Counted from the first letter of the stretch, positions 8,101 to 17,142 are shown. The stretch is DNA of 64,000 nucleotides from Paenibacillus kribbensis (GCF_002240415.1 NZ_CP020028.1:186001-250000); one strand, 5' to 3'. The notes: generated by a model from the letters alone, not told the origin. Numbers and translations: made by a program.

Positions 8101-8418
8101 GACCCTGATTTTAGTAATCAACTTGTTTCTTCAACAGAGCAAGCACAAATATATGGTTGGAATTACACGGTCTTAGAGTATGAGATGAAGGCAGGCCAAA
8201 CCGTTTATGTGAAGCTGACAGAAACCAATAGTGGCGCATTACAAACCGTAATTAAGGCAGCACATATGGCGCTTGGTAAGGATACTTTATATGAATACGG
8301 AAAAGGAAACCGACTGAATAAAGTTATTTTTTCCACCGGAGATCAAATCGAACTGCATTATGATTTAAACGGAAACGTCAGTCTGCGACTGAAAAAGGTA
8401 TTTCCATTTACAGAATAA
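5176..8418 (+). CDS. Large secreted protein with nine beta repeats, upstream partner of the RHS toxin
   Basis: A 1080-residue protein. Residues 1-30 are a signal peptide (cut near VVAGAEG). Nine repeats of about 90-95 residues follow, starting near residues 79, 174, 273, 366, 455, 551, 643, 733 and 833. Each opens with a version of RVTLxxGESYxFxN, carries DYVxYxxDGT in the middle and ends with a strand like ITFGxxYRxF. From repeat 3 on, two end types alternate. A non-repeat domain (about 930-1030, RFTPKEDGIYRFAVWEK) and a C-terminal stretch resembling a YD repeat (YEYGKGNRLNKVIF) complete the protein. A GAGGAGG site precedes ATG 5176. The RHS gene begins 70 bases downstream, so both are probably cotranscribed. 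Function is not recognised: a wall anchor, adhesin or delivery partner for the RHS toxin is inference. Confidence 0.75.
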   Translation: MLCKKVMVWFLTAILAMNTLLCLPVVAGAEGQDARDGIQHGQADMVQEKMGLSEEKIPFNLPTSATNSVYNALMTSLAVVSNTTLVINPGETYEFENIDTAGRSITSNASTKNDISYDLVTYKADGSINVAYLDHTSTSTVVPGGGSSFITATGAGPLVVSVKPQFNYSTSENPALERVTVFKDESYRIVNEGVDSRSILHNASTADKRRFDYAKYKEDGGLVVSGLSSIAHPTLGDGEELIITGSTTNAVTFGFPYGKYSIENTGEPAYARVTLNQGESYQFINVGTRLDTVESDGTSKDKLDYVVYLANGTESSRGSGTSSKPQIGVDRYAVITQVTANPVTYGAPYRNFIARPVGGDAISRVEFEAGKSYIFHNNGTLLNPIYNNSRKAGNLFDYVIYKPDGTVYAYGFNSQAGPLIPASGYAIVTVIGPSPIIFDYTDDFSWEPSSEPAFLRVTLSKGESYAYTNISDRLRNLHSTARTVNGKFDVVLYKADGTEQSRRSDTSTAPQVGAGKKALLTVTSDTPITFGGIYRSFRAQGDDGDPLQQTTLEPGDSYIFWNHDSQSNTLRRDKSSGNAHFDSASYRGLRLLTSDHFNNTVDPEIVAGGEAIVTNVSDRSITFRYSSKIEAMLNAQAAFHRITLKRGETRKFINVSTMDKALDVISVSGMKWNYMNYRSDGTVYSQASDTTQLPLVQAGGYAVVTTVSDMPVTYGAVLGIFDVEDAQAPTDSQVTIKQGESYVFHNTGAQASSLTTDAAHESRVYDYVVYGTDSGVNSKVDGAGMGASLPEISLGAGKTLIITVTSPQAVTVHYSNEIKAEPGTEPALLKTTLSGGKQGTWINRGSQEAPVLTNAKTAGGTYQYTVADQAGKVIREHKEAIDNLQQVPGKASIRLAVASATPVVTFGAPYRVFAMKNNDDSKLDELIELIEKEADFTVGQQGKYRFTPKEDGIYRFAVWEKSNYAAQQPIVTLYTDPDFSNQLVSSTEQAQIYGWNYTVLEYEMKAGQTVYVKLTETNSGALQTVIKAAHMALGKDTLYEYGKGNRLNKVIFSTGDQIELHYDLNGNVSLRLKKVFPFTE

Positions 8419-8487
8419 AAGGAAACCTATCCTTCGACAGCAAAACAGATAGCTAGATTCAGGTGATTATTAAATAGGGGTGAGCGA

Positions 8488-11400
8488 GTGTTTAAACGTT
8501 ATATTTGTAGTCTATTATGTGTACTGATGTTGCTGGGTCCATGGAGCACATGGGCATATGGGGCAGAGGGGAAGGGAACGGAGACAGCTTCTCAGTCTTC
8601 TTCATCCTCCGCGCCGCAGATTATTACCAGAGCGTGGCTTGCGCAGCAAACGGGCAAGGATCAGACTTGGGTCAATGCACAGTTATCCAAGGGCTATACC
8701 TTATATGATATTTATAAAGCATGGCAAAAGGATGGCGGGGAAAATTCGCTACCTGAACAAAGTCCGAGCTTGTGGGTGCAGCCAAATGGACTTGAATTAA
8801 GCGCAAAAGCGAAGACGGAACCGTCCGATGAGTCGGCTGACCTAAAGGTAGGTGAAAAGCTCGCTCAGGCCGTTCAGGATGAAGAAACGGTTCAACAGCA
8901 GCCGAAAGCTGAGAATGAGGGGGAATCGACGAAGCCGAGCACGACTGAGGTGGATGTACCGTCGGTCCCCAATGTAAGTGATTCTGTGTATACACCGATT
9001 CCAAGAGAAAACGGTCTGATCGGGCAGGATTTACTCAAACAAAGTTTGTTACAGATGTCTGCTACATTGGCAGTGTACGCTCCTTTGGATCAGACGGCGC
9101 TTGCACAAAGCAGGCTAAGTGATGATACTTCGCGTTATGGGCTGGATTACGGTGACAACAGTGTGTCCACCGCTTCTGGACAGCTTGTCGTTCAAAATAC
9201 GGACTTGGTGCTGCCGGGTTCATTACCCTTTGCACTGACTCGTGTGTATAACAGTTCATTGGCAAATAACCAGATTGGCGTGCAGCAAAACGATGGAGTG
9301 TATACAAATACAAGTGCCATCCGCGAGGAGGAAGCAGCTTCTGGTCTGGGACGAGGCTGGAAATGGGATCTTCCCCATATGCAGAAACAGGACGGGAAAC
9401 GGTATTTGTATATGCCAGGAACAGGCTCCTATGAAATGAAAAATGATTTGCAGCTTGAAGGATATGCATACAAAGATCTGAAGATCAATTCAGATCAAAG
9501 CGCAAGCGTGCAGGGAGTAAGCAGTAAATACAAAATAGCAGTGCTGAATGGAAACGATTATTATCTGGATCAGGACGGTTATTTGATTTTAATCCAGGAT
9601 GCGTATAAGAATCGGGTGGAATTTGATTATACAAGTTCAGATGGTATAAAACGCATTCGTTCGATTCGAAATAATGATGGTAGAGAGCTTGACTTCACTT
9701 ACAATGCCGGACAGCTTGCTGTCAAAGAACAGGGCACGGACCATCAGTACACCTATCGTCAAAGTGGCGAGGGAAGCAGCAAGGTGCTGTCAGAAGTGCT
9801 GGATTCCCTGTCACGAAGCACAAGCTATGCGTATACATTCATGGATGCTCCGTTTAATTTGGTCGCAGATGGTGAAGGAAAAGCCGGAGCCTTACAGCAA
9901 AATACAACAGCGTTGCTTACACGAATTGTACGACCTGCTTCATCCATCACAGACATTCGTTACGAAGCGTATAACAAGCAAATAGGTGTATACGGTACAC
10001 AAGGCGTGTTTAAAGTGGTTTCACGCGCAGATATGTACAGTACAACCGCAGGCAATCGTTCTTTAAATAAAATGGATTTCACCTACTCGGGAGAAGATCT
10101 AGCCAGCTATGGCAAAAATGCTGAATGGACGGTGGTTGCTACTGGAACACGTACAACGGAAACCTTCCATTTCGGTAAAGTCTTTAGAGGAGATAACGCA
10201 CCCGACAAGCTTGTTCTAAACCGCTATGATCAAGAGGGTGATTCTACCGGCTATCATATAGACTACACGTATAATGATGCTATGGGCTGGAACTTGCCCG
10301 TGCAGATGCGGGAGACTTATACGGAGAGCGGTTCTTCATCAGAACCTGTAACGACCTCCTATGACTACAATGAATATGGTCTTCCTTTGAAAATGTCCCA
10401 AAGTACGGGAGCAGAGACCGTTCATACGTATAGAGTCTCTAATGAGCCTTTTTTCTGGGTGCAGCCCGTTCAGACGGTTACCAAAATAAGTGAAGAAAAA
10501 AGCTTGACGACGGTAAGAACCTATAAAACAGAGGGCACATTGTATGAGTTAAAAAACTATGAAGGAACAGATCAAGGCAAGCTTTTATCGCACAGCTATA
10601 CTTTTTACAATGCAAAAGGGAACGTGAGCGGCAGGAAAGTTCTCATCGATAACAGAAACTATACGGATGTTTCTATTGATTATAAATCCCCCTATGGTTC
10701 ACAGCTCCCGACAAGGCAGTTGCTTCCCAAAGGTGTCGAGTATACGTATGATTACTATCCGACCGGCGAAATCAAGTCCCAAACAGATGCCAAGCGTAAA
10801 ACAAAGTCCTATGTGTACGACGCATCGGGACGTGTAACGAAGGTTACTTATCCAGATGGGACTCAGACGGTTGTGGAATATAAGGATGATACGAACGATA
10901 TTACGGTCACCGGACCCGATGGCGTAAGCGTGGAAAGACTGTATAATCCATTCGGACAGATGCTTCTGGAGCAGGTGGATGATGCAATCTACGGGTATGG
11001 GTATGATGATAATGGAGATATGGTAGAAAGCACGGATGCCGAACAAGCAACCACTCGCTACGCCTACGATGCTTTTGGACGATCTGTAAAGACGACCTAT
11101 GCGGATGGAACAACAGATACCGTGGCGTATAATGCAGTGGATCGTACCGTTACTCAGACGGATGCCTCTGGCTACCGTGTACGTGAGGTATCGGATGCTT
11201 TAGGTCGTGGGATTTCCACACAAGAAGCTAAAAATGGATCATTTCAGCCGCTGGAGTCGTTAGCTTACAACGATGCGGGCATGGTCATCAGCCGGACGGA
11301 CGGTAACGGCCAACGTATGCTCTATGATTACGATGCTCTGGGACAAATGACCTCGGTTACAGATCCATCCGGACAGCAGGTCAGCTATATGTATGATCTG

Positions 11401-13866
11401 GCCGGAAATTTGAAGACCGTTCAGTATCCTGATGGGCAAAAGAATGTGTATTCCTATGACGAGCTGGGCAGACGTACGTTACTTGAAAAAGCAAGTGGGG
11501 GAACCACGCTAAATATTTACGATACAGATGGAAACATCACCCGTATGCTGACAGGAAAATTGCAAGCGATCACCTTTCAATATAATGCAGACGGGTTGGT
11601 TACCGAAGCAGCGGGACCAGATTTTAAAACCAATTACACCTACGACAATGCAGGACGAAGAAAAAGCATGACAGATGGGCAGGGAACGACCTCCTATGCC
11701 TACGATCCAGCAGATGGATCGTTGACCGGGCTGAAGTACCCGGACGGCACCCAAATCAGCTATGAATATAACAAGCAGTCTCGTACAGGCTATGTGCTGA
11801 CAGATGCTTCCGGGACGTCTATGCATGTCCAGTCCAAACTGGACAGCTTGGGCCGAGTTACTCAAATGGACATTAGCAGTGGAGCCAGTACAGCAAACGT
11901 ACAGAGTCTGGCAGGAGCCAGTGCTGCTTCGGGCGGTTCACTGGATAGCATGACGTTTGATTATGCTCCGAACGGGCTGCTGAAAGGTCAGGCTTCAAGC
12001 AGAGGGCTGAGTACTCGCTATAGCTACAATGGACTGGACTTGTCCGGTGTTACGGTGGAACAAGGTGGTACGGCATTACACCAATTTGGGTATGATCGCG
12101 ATGGGAATAAAAACATCATCGGACGTACCCAAAACGGAACAACGGACCAATTTGGATATGACCCGTCAAACCGAATTGCCAGCGAAGCCGCAGGTGAGAA
12201 GAACAAGACCTACGGCTACGATCCGAATGGAAACCGAAGCGCCGAAGGTAGCGGCAAAGTGTTCGGTATGGAAAGCGCTAGTTATGGCTATGATTCCGTC
12301 AGTCGTCTAACCAATGTGAGCGGTGAAGGCACAGAGGTCAAATACAGTTATAACGGAGACGGGCTGCTGTACGAGCGTACAGAGGGCGGCAAAACAACCC
12401 GGTATTACTACGACGAAGAAGCGAAGCTGATTGCAGAAGCTGAGGTCGTAGGCGGAACAGCGAAGATTATGTACGCTTACGTGTATGACTTGTCCGGTCA
12501 ACTGTGGGCCAGACAAGATAAGGCAAGCGGGCAGTTGCAATATTATCAGCTCAATGGCCACGGTGATGTGGTAGGCTTGAGTGATAGTACAGGCAAGCAG
12601 CTGAACAGTTACACCTACGACATTTGGGGTGGCCCGGAGACGGTGAAAGAGACCGTACCGAACGTGCTGCGCTATGCTGGCGAGTATTGGGACGACACGA
12701 CCGGGCTCCAGTACTTGCGGGCTCGCTGGTACGATCCGGGCACAGCCCGTTTTATGGGCGAGGATACGTATCAGGGGGAGATAAACGAGCCGCAGAGTTT
12801 GAATGGATATACGTATGTGCATAACAATCCATTGACAAACAGTGATCCAACCGGGAATTGGTGCACAGCAACGGTTAGGGGGAAATATTATTCTCACCCT
12901 GGATATTGCAGTGGCTCAGGTAAAAATGCAGACTATATTCCAGATTCCATTTCCATTAATTTTGGTCGGTCTATTTACGCTGCCGGAGTGAAACAAGGTA
13001 CATGGTATCCTAAAGGCGCGGCTCGTGTTAAATGGGATAAATCAGGTATATCTGATGCAGTTATGGGTTGCTACTATGATGTACAGTGTGCAAGTTTTGT
13101 AAGTGGTTCCCTTGTAGAAGGACCTGCAATAGCAAAAATAACTAAAGGTAAAAGTGCCAGTACGGGCAAAACAGTAAAAGATATTATTAGTAAATGTAAT
13201 TGCTTTACAGCAAGTACGAAGGTTCAAACAGACGAAGGGGAGAAGCCTATAGAGGAAATCGAGGTTGGTGACAAAGTCCTGGCCAAAGACGATGAAACGG
13301 GCGAGATGGGATACAAGGAAGTTGAATGGCTCTTCCAACGTGACGTTGAGGAAACGTATAATATTACTGTTGGTGGTGAAGTCATAACAACTACTGACGA
13401 ACATCCGTTTTGGATTATCGGCAAAGGTTGGATGGAAGCACAGAATCTTGTGGTGGGTGATGTTCTGACAACCTCCGATAGTAAAGAATTAGCCATTCAA
13501 AAGATTGAGGTTAAGAAGGAACACAGGACTGTCTACAACTTTAAAGTAAAGGACTTCCATACGTATTTTGTCTCGAATCTTGGAATTTGGACGCATAATA
13601 AATGTGGTTTTGAAAATAAAACAACAAAAGGATTCTGGAAATCATATGATAAACTCTCGAAGGAGATACAAAAGCAGGCTGGCGAGAAATTTAAATTATT
13701 TAAGGAAAATCCTGACCTTCCAGGATTAAACTTTGAAAAATTAAAGGGATTTGATAATAAATATTCTGTAAGAATTAATGACCAATATAGAGCAATAGGG
13801 GAACTGAAAAATAACGTTATGACGTGGACTGGAATAATTCCACACACTTACAATAAGTTAAAATAA
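8488..13866 (+). CDS. Secreted RHS/YD-repeat polymorphic toxin with HINT domain and RelE-like tip
   Basis: A 1792-residue WapA-like protein with a GTG start after GGGGTGAG. Order of parts: signal peptide (1-26); a low-complexity N-terminal region; a DUF6531-like start of the RHS shell (about 215-300, LVLPGSLPFALTRVYNSS); many YD repeats to about 1390; the RHS core (GLQYLRARWYDPGTARFMG, about 1400-1420); a linker; a HINT self-processing domain (about 1570-1705, from CFTASTKVQT to FHTYFVSNLGIWTHN); and a C-terminal tip (1707-1792). The tip resembles RelE/HigB mRNA interferases: FWKSYDKLSKEIQKQA, then KLKGFDNKYSVRINDQYRAI and a final IPHTYNKL. The presumed immunity gene starts 13 bases downstream. 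The last third of the gene is duplicated at 15560-16460. That the tip cuts mRNA is inference from the fold family. Confidence 0.88.
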   Translation: MFKRYICSLLCVLMLLGPWSTWAYGAEGKGTETASQSSSSSAPQIITRAWLAQQTGKDQTWVNAQLSKGYTLYDIYKAWQKDGGENSLPEQSPSLWVQPNGLELSAKAKTEPSDESADLKVGEKLAQAVQDEETVQQQPKAENEGESTKPSTTEVDVPSVPNVSDSVYTPIPRENGLIGQDLLKQSLLQMSATLAVYAPLDQTALAQSRLSDDTSRYGLDYGDNSVSTASGQLVVQNTDLVLPGSLPFALTRVYNSSLANNQIGVQQNDGVYTNTSAIREEEAASGLGRGWKWDLPHMQKQDGKRYLYMPGTGSYEMKNDLQLEGYAYKDLKINSDQSASVQGVSSKYKIAVLNGNDYYLDQDGYLILIQDAYKNRVEFDYTSSDGIKRIRSIRNNDGRELDFTYNAGQLAVKEQGTDHQYTYRQSGEGSSKVLSEVLDSLSRSTSYAYTFMDAPFNLVADGEGKAGALQQNTTALLTRIVRPASSITDIRYEAYNKQIGVYGTQGVFKVVSRADMYSTTAGNRSLNKMDFTYSGEDLASYGKNAEWTVVATGTRTTETFHFGKVFRGDNAPDKLVLNRYDQEGDSTGYHIDYTYNDAMGWNLPVQMRETYTESGSSSEPVTTSYDYNEYGLPLKMSQSTGAETVHTYRVSNEPFFWVQPVQTVTKISEEKSLTTVRTYKTEGTLYELKNYEGTDQGKLLSHSYTFYNAKGNVSGRKVLIDNRNYTDVSIDYKSPYGSQLPTRQLLPKGVEYTYDYYPTGEIKSQTDAKRKTKSYVYDASGRVTKVTYPDGTQTVVEYKDDTNDITVTGPDGVSVERLYNPFGQMLLEQVDDAIYGYGYDDNGDMVESTDAEQATTRYAYDAFGRSVKTTYADGTTDTVAYNAVDRTVTQTDASGYRVREVSDALGRGISTQEAKNGSFQPLESLAYNDAGMVISRTDGNGQRMLYDYDALGQMTSVTDPSGQQVSYMYDLAGNLKTVQYPDGQKNVYSYDELGRRTLLEKASGGTTLNIYDTDGNITRMLTGKLQAITFQYNADGLVTEAAGPDFKTNYTYDNAGRRKSMTDGQGTTSYAYDPADGSLTGLKYPDGTQISYEYNKQSRTGYVLTDASGTSMHVQSKLDSLGRVTQMDISSGASTANVQSLAGASAASGGSLDSMTFDYAPNGLLKGQASSRGLSTRYSYNGLDLSGVTVEQGGTALHQFGYDRDGNKNIIGRTQNGTTDQFGYDPSNRIASEAAGEKNKTYGYDPNGNRSAEGSGKVFGMESASYGYDSVSRLTNVSGEGTEVKYSYNGDGLLYERTEGGKTTRYYYDEEAKLIAEAEVVGGTAKIMYAYVYDLSGQLWARQDKASGQLQYYQLNGHGDVVGLSDSTGKQLNSYTYDIWGGPETVKETVPNVLRYAGEYWDDTTGLQYLRARWYDPGTARFMGEDTYQGEINEPQSLNGYTYVHNNPLTNSDPTGNWCTATVRGKYYSHPGYCSGSGKNADYIPDSISINFGRSIYAAGVKQGTWYPKGAARVKWDKSGISDAVMGCYYDVQCASFVSGSLVEGPAIAKITKGKSASTGKTVKDIISKCNCFTASTKVQTDEGEKPIEEIEVGDKVLAKDDETGEMGYKEVEWLFQRDVEETYNITVGGEVITTTDEHPFWIIGKGWMEAQNLVVGDVLTTSDSKELAIQKIEVKKEHRTVYNFKVKDFHTYFVSNLGIWTHNKCGFENKTTKGFWKSYDKLSKEIQKQAGEKFKLFKENPDLPGLNFEKLKGFDNKYSVRINDQYRAIGELKNNVMTWTGIIPHTYNKLK
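12349..13245 (+). repeat. RHS-core to HINT segment, copy A of a direct repeat
   Basis: About 0.9 kb of the intact RHS gene, from the final YD repeats through the RHS core and linker into the start of the HINT domain, recurs in the same orientation at 15560-16460 with only scattered differences. Similarity drops sharply inside the HINT coding region. A crossover here would swap the RelE-like tip and its immunity gene for the downstream tip. Confidence 0.85.
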
Positions 13867-13879
13867 GGGTGTTGATTGC

Positions 13880-14206
13880 ATGGGTTGGAAGCATGTAGTT
13901 GTTGAAGGGTATTGTTTATTCGAAAGTACTGACAAGTCTTTGAAACCACATTGTTGTAAGTATACTCCAGGAGATATTGGGGTGCATTGTCTTAGTTATG
14001 ATGAAGCAGAAAAAAAAATCTGCCCACATTTTGGATTTGGTACAGCCAGAACATCATTGATTTTAACTGATGATGATGGAGAAGTTAAAAATGCGGCAGT
14101 TTTTAGCTCAGAAAAAAGTATTGGAAATGCAAAGGAATGGTTAAAAAAGGAAAAGGACTGGATTGGTAAGTGGAGTAAAAAGATATCGGAAGAAGAATTT
14201 GATTAA
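13880..14206 (+). CDS. Putative immunity protein for the RelE-like RHS tip
   Basis: A 108-residue protein starting 13 bases after the RHS stop, the standard place for immunity genes. It has several Cys and His residues in the first half (CCKYTPGD, HCLSYDEAE, CPHFGFGTA) and a Lys/Glu-rich helical end (SIGNAKEWLKKEKDWIGKW). It does not look like the usual antitoxin partners of RelE (no ribbon-helix-helix or AbrB domain). Family is not recognised; the role is inferred from position only. AAGGGTG serves as ribosome site. Confidence 0.6.
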   Translation: MGWKHVVVEGYCLFESTDKSLKPHCCKYTPGDIGVHCLSYDEAEKKICPHFGFGTARTSLILTDDDGEVKNAAVFSSEKSIGNAKEWLKKEKDWIGKWSKKISEEEFD

Positions 14207-14215
14207 TATTCACTT

Positions 14216-14250
14216 GACCTTAAGGGAAATTTCCTTTAAGGTCTTTTTTT
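14216..14250 (+). terminator. Terminator of the RHS-immunity unit
   Basis: GACCTTAAGG and CCTTTAAGGTC pair around GAAATTT, followed by seven T. The post-terminator motif ACCTAGTGCCGAATG begins six bases later, at 14256. Confidence 0.85.
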
Positions 14251-14255
14251 ACCCT

Positions 14256-14270
14256 ACCTAGTGCCGAATG
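14256..14270 (+). repeat. Post-terminator motif, copy 1
   Basis: ACCTAGTGCCGAATG follows the first toxin-cassette terminator. Copies ACCCAGTGCCGAATG at 15295-15309 and ACCCAGTGCTGAATG at 17862-17876 follow the next two. All three lie 6-15 bases past the T run, although the genes on either side are unrelated. They may be cassette boundaries. Confidence 0.65.
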
Positions 14271-14590
14271 AACCGGGCGGCACGTCCCGAAAGAACTTAA
14301 CCCTCATCACCCCCGTATGATATTCCTCTAGCATGCCTGTACGCACAGAAATGTTTAAATTTTATCACCCAAATAACACATTAGCGTTACAACTAACGAG
14401 TCGATTATGGTCAGATACCACCATAATTGACCTGTTTTTTGTTATCTTCGCTTTCTCGCAGTTTTTTGAAAATATTCGTAACTGTAGAATGCCTCGTCCC
14501 GATAGAGAGGCTGAGAAGGTAATGAATCGCATCTTTTAAGATAGATACAACCACCATGAAGAGTAGGGGCGGTTATATCAATTAATTTGA
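14271..14590. other. Gap with no recognisable gene
   Basis: About 320 AT-rich bases. A 68-codon frame at 14333-14539 shows no ribosome site or family feature and is probably chance. The segment joins the first cassette to a displaced toxin tip and may hold worn coding remnants that I cannot assign. Confidence 0.4.
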
Positions 14591-14839
14591 TATTGTCCGC
14601 AACTGAAGTTAACGGATACTTATATTACACAAAGTAAAGCATTTGAGACTATCAGCCAATATGTGGGCAAAAACTATTCTAAGGTTACTGATAAATTTGG
14701 ATATACACGATATATCAGTGAAGATGGGAAATATGTCGCCAGATATGGCTATAAACAAGGTAACAATCAATATGAACTAAATTTAGAAATTTGGAAAAAT
14801 GGAAATGCTGTCAGTAACTATCACATTGTTGTCAAATAA
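14591..14839 (+). pseudogene. Displaced toxin-tip fragment paired with an Imm8-like gene
   Basis: An open frame without a start codon encodes about 82 residues ending GNAVSNYHIVVK. The middle (FGYTRYISEDGKYVARYGYK) looks like an intact beta-rich C-terminal toxin domain. It has no signal peptide, RHS shell or ribosome site, so it is a silent tip that could be read only after recombination onto an RHS gene. It sits 17 bases before the Imm8-like gene, as expected of a tip-immunity cassette. The toxin activity is not recognised. Confidence 0.55.
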
Positions 14840-14856
14840 AAAAAGGAGGAATTCGT

Positions 14857-15237
14857 ATGATAAGACCTGTACTTAAAAGTATCGACTGTATAGGAAACCC
14901 AGACACGTCGAATGATTTTGTTATAGGTGCAACAGCTTATATTGGAGAAGAAAATAGTGAAGGTGTGGACTATTTCCACTTTCGAATAATGACACCAACA
15001 AGACTACTTGCCGTTTTAGAAGAAGACAAGTTTTTAGATGGGAGGGCGACATTTATAGTCAATGAATTTGATTTGTCACTAGTGGAAAAGGAAATCAATA
15101 AAATTTTGGAAGATTGTATCCGCCGCACTTGGGATGACGTGGCAAAGGCTATTAACAGACATTTAAAATGGGAATACGATAACATTCAATACGAGACACT
15201 TGATGAAGCGATGGCAAGGTTGAACAAGGAAAACTGA
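14857..15237 (+). CDS. Imm8-like immunity protein
   Basis: A 126-residue protein with a strong AAGGAGG site before ATG 14857. The central stretch YFHFRIMTPTRLLAVLEE and the following acidic/helical half fit the immunity protein Imm8 family found next to polymorphic toxin tips. It lies directly behind the displaced tip at 14591-14839 and ends at its own terminator, forming a complete cassette. Unlike the tip, it retains its own translation signals, so it may still protect the cell against siblings that express the matching toxin (inference). Confidence 0.65.
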   Translation: MIRPVLKSIDCIGNPDTSNDFVIGATAYIGEENSEGVDYFHFRIMTPTRLLAVLEEDKFLDGRATFIVNEFDLSLVEKEINKILEDCIRRTWDDVAKAINRHLKWEYDNIQYETLDEAMARLNKEN

Positions 15238-15246
15238 TATCAGAGA

Positions 15247-15283
15247 GACCTTGAGGAATTAAACTCCTTCAAGGCCTTTTTTA
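15247..15283 (+). terminator. Terminator of the Imm8-like cassette
   Basis: CCTTGAGGAA and TCCTTCAAGG form the stem, followed by a CCTTTTTT tract. The second post-terminator motif begins at 15295. Confidence 0.8.
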
Positions 15284-15294
15284 TATCCACCGCA

Positions 15295-15309
15295 ACCCAG
15301 TGCCGAATG
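15295..15309 (+). repeat. Post-terminator motif, copy 2
   Basis: ACCCAGTGCCGAATG, 14 of 15 bases equal to copy 1 at 14256. The flanking sequences differ from those of the other copies. Confidence 0.65.
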
Positions 15310-15389
15310 GACTGAATCAGTTCTTACAATTAGACTAATGGTCGTTCCCACGATAACGATTTCCCCATTTTAAGTGTAAGCACATGGAA

Positions 15390-15552
15390 AACTCTAATAT
15401 TTCTAATATTATACCCAATCCGCATATGATACGAGAATGCTACGGGCTGAGCGTGAATGAACGAGGTGTATTGCTTAATATCCTGTCATCTAGGTGAGAA
15501 CGATGAAGCGTTCCCCTCCCAAGAAACGATTGCATGTAACTTGGGCATAGTG
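15390..15552 (+). pseudogene. Fragment of a replication-initiator-type HTH protein
   Basis: The frame NPHMIRECYGLSVNERGVLL is followed, after a one-base shift at about 15500, by ENDEAFPSQETIACNLGI. This is the N-terminal helix-turn-helix pattern of plasmid or phage replication-initiation proteins (LSxNERxVLL, then GENxxxFPSQETIAxxLG). The fragment is frameshifted and cut off at the junction with RHS DNA at 15560. It suggests that a mobile element helped bring the cassette here. Bases 15310-15389 hold nothing that I recognise. Confidence 0.55.
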
Positions 15553-15559
15553 AGTCTAC

Positions 15560-17128
15560 TATAACGGAGACGGGCTGCTGTACGAGCGTACAGAGGGCGG
15601 TAAAACAACCCGGTACTACTACGACGAAGAAGCGAAGCTGATGGCTGAAGCTGAGGTCGTAGGCGGAACAGCGAAGATTATGTACGCCTATGTGTATGAC
15701 TTGTCCGGTCAATTGTGGGCCAGACAAGACAGGGCTAGCGGGCAGTTGCAATATTATCAGCTCAACGGTCACGGTGATGTGGTAGGCCTGAGTGATAGTT
15801 CGGGCAAGGAACTGAATAGTTACACCTACGACATCTGGGGTGGCCCGGAGACGGTGAAAGAGACCGTACCGAACGTGTTGCGCTATGCTGGTGAGTATTG
15901 GGACGACACAACCGGGCTTCAGTATTTGCGTGCTCGCTGGTATGATCCGGGCACAGCCCGTTTTATGGGCGAGGATACGTATCAGGGCGAGATTACGAGT
16001 CCGCTGAGTTTGAATGGATATACGTATGTGCATAACAATCCATTGACAAACAGTGATCCAACCGGGAATTGGTGCACAGCAACGGTTAGGGGGAAATATT
16101 ATTCTCACCCTGGATATTGCAGTGGCTCAGGTAAAAATGCAGACTATATTCCAGATTCCATTTCCATTAATTTTGGTCGGTCTATTTACGCTGCCGGAGT
16201 GAAACAAGGTACATGGTATCCTAAAGGCGCGGCTCGTGTTAAATGGGATAAATCAGGTATATCTGATGCAGTTATGGGTTGCTACTATGATGTACAGTGT
16301 GCAAGTTTTGTAAGTGGTTCCCTTGTAGAAGGACCTGCAATAGCAAAAATAACTAAAGGTAAAAGTGCTAGTACGGGCAAAACAGCAAAAGATATTATAA
16401 GTAAATGTAATTGTTTTACAGCAGGCACTAAGGTTCAAACAGATGAAGGAGAGAAACCGATTGAGGACATTGAGGTTGGGGAATGGGTTCTTTCCAAAGA
16501 TGAGGCAACGGGTGAGGTAGCTTATAAAGAGGTCACGGCTACGTTTAATCACGAGACGGATGAAATTTACCAAATTAAAGTGGGTAACCAAGTCATTGAA
16601 TCGACCTTCAATCATCCTTTCTATGTGAAAGGCAAGGGATGGACGTTTGTCAAAGACCTTAAAATTGGTGACTTGCTTGTTCAGAGTGACGGGAATACAC
16701 TTAAGGTAGACAGTATTAAAGTGGAACACAAGCACATCACGGTTTACAACATGACTGTTGATGAGTTCCATAACTATTTCGTTAGTGACCTTGAGATTTG
16801 GGTGCATAATACTGGGCCATGTTTTACAAATATTAACTTCAAAACTAATTTATATAAGCGTTATGAAGATCATATGTTCTCTCTGGATCATATTAAGGGT
16901 GGAATCATGAAATTAGGGAAGGAAAGAGAATCTATCTTTAATAGTGTGACCGGTAAAATTGGCTCTGTTAACCCTAAGAAAATCCAACAGGGTTCGAATC
17001 AAATGTATTCAAACATTAATGGTTACGATGTAACAATAAGATTTTATGCGGATGCGAATGGCACAATAATTAATGTTGACGCATTTATGGGAAAAGCTAC
17101 ACGGGTAATCGGCAACCTTATTAATTAG
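15560..17128 (+). pseudogene. Truncated second RHS: core, HINT domain and a different toxin tip
   Basis: This lacks the signal peptide and nearly all of the YD shell. Bases 15560-16460 copy the intact RHS gene; an open frame from ATG 15641 gives 495 residues. The HINT domain (about residues 256-389) has diverged from that of the intact gene, and the tip (about 393-495) is unrelated: HMFSLDHIKGGIMKLGKERE, then KIQQGSNQMYSNINGYDV and INVDAFMGKATRVIGN. The His/Gly pattern is reminiscent of small RNase tips, but I do not assign a family. It is a silent tip that could replace the RelE-like tip through the shared 0.9 kb. The TPR-like gene downstream is its presumed immunity partner. Confidence 0.75.
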
Positions 17129-17142
17129 AAAAGGGTGATAAA

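Noticed and set aside
12307..12897. Long minus-strand frames over the RHS gene (also 15440-16108, 13042-13404 and 16253-16807)
   Set aside because: They are antisense shadows of the repeated RHS DNA. They look conserved only because the coding strand is duplicated; there are no ribosome sites or family features.
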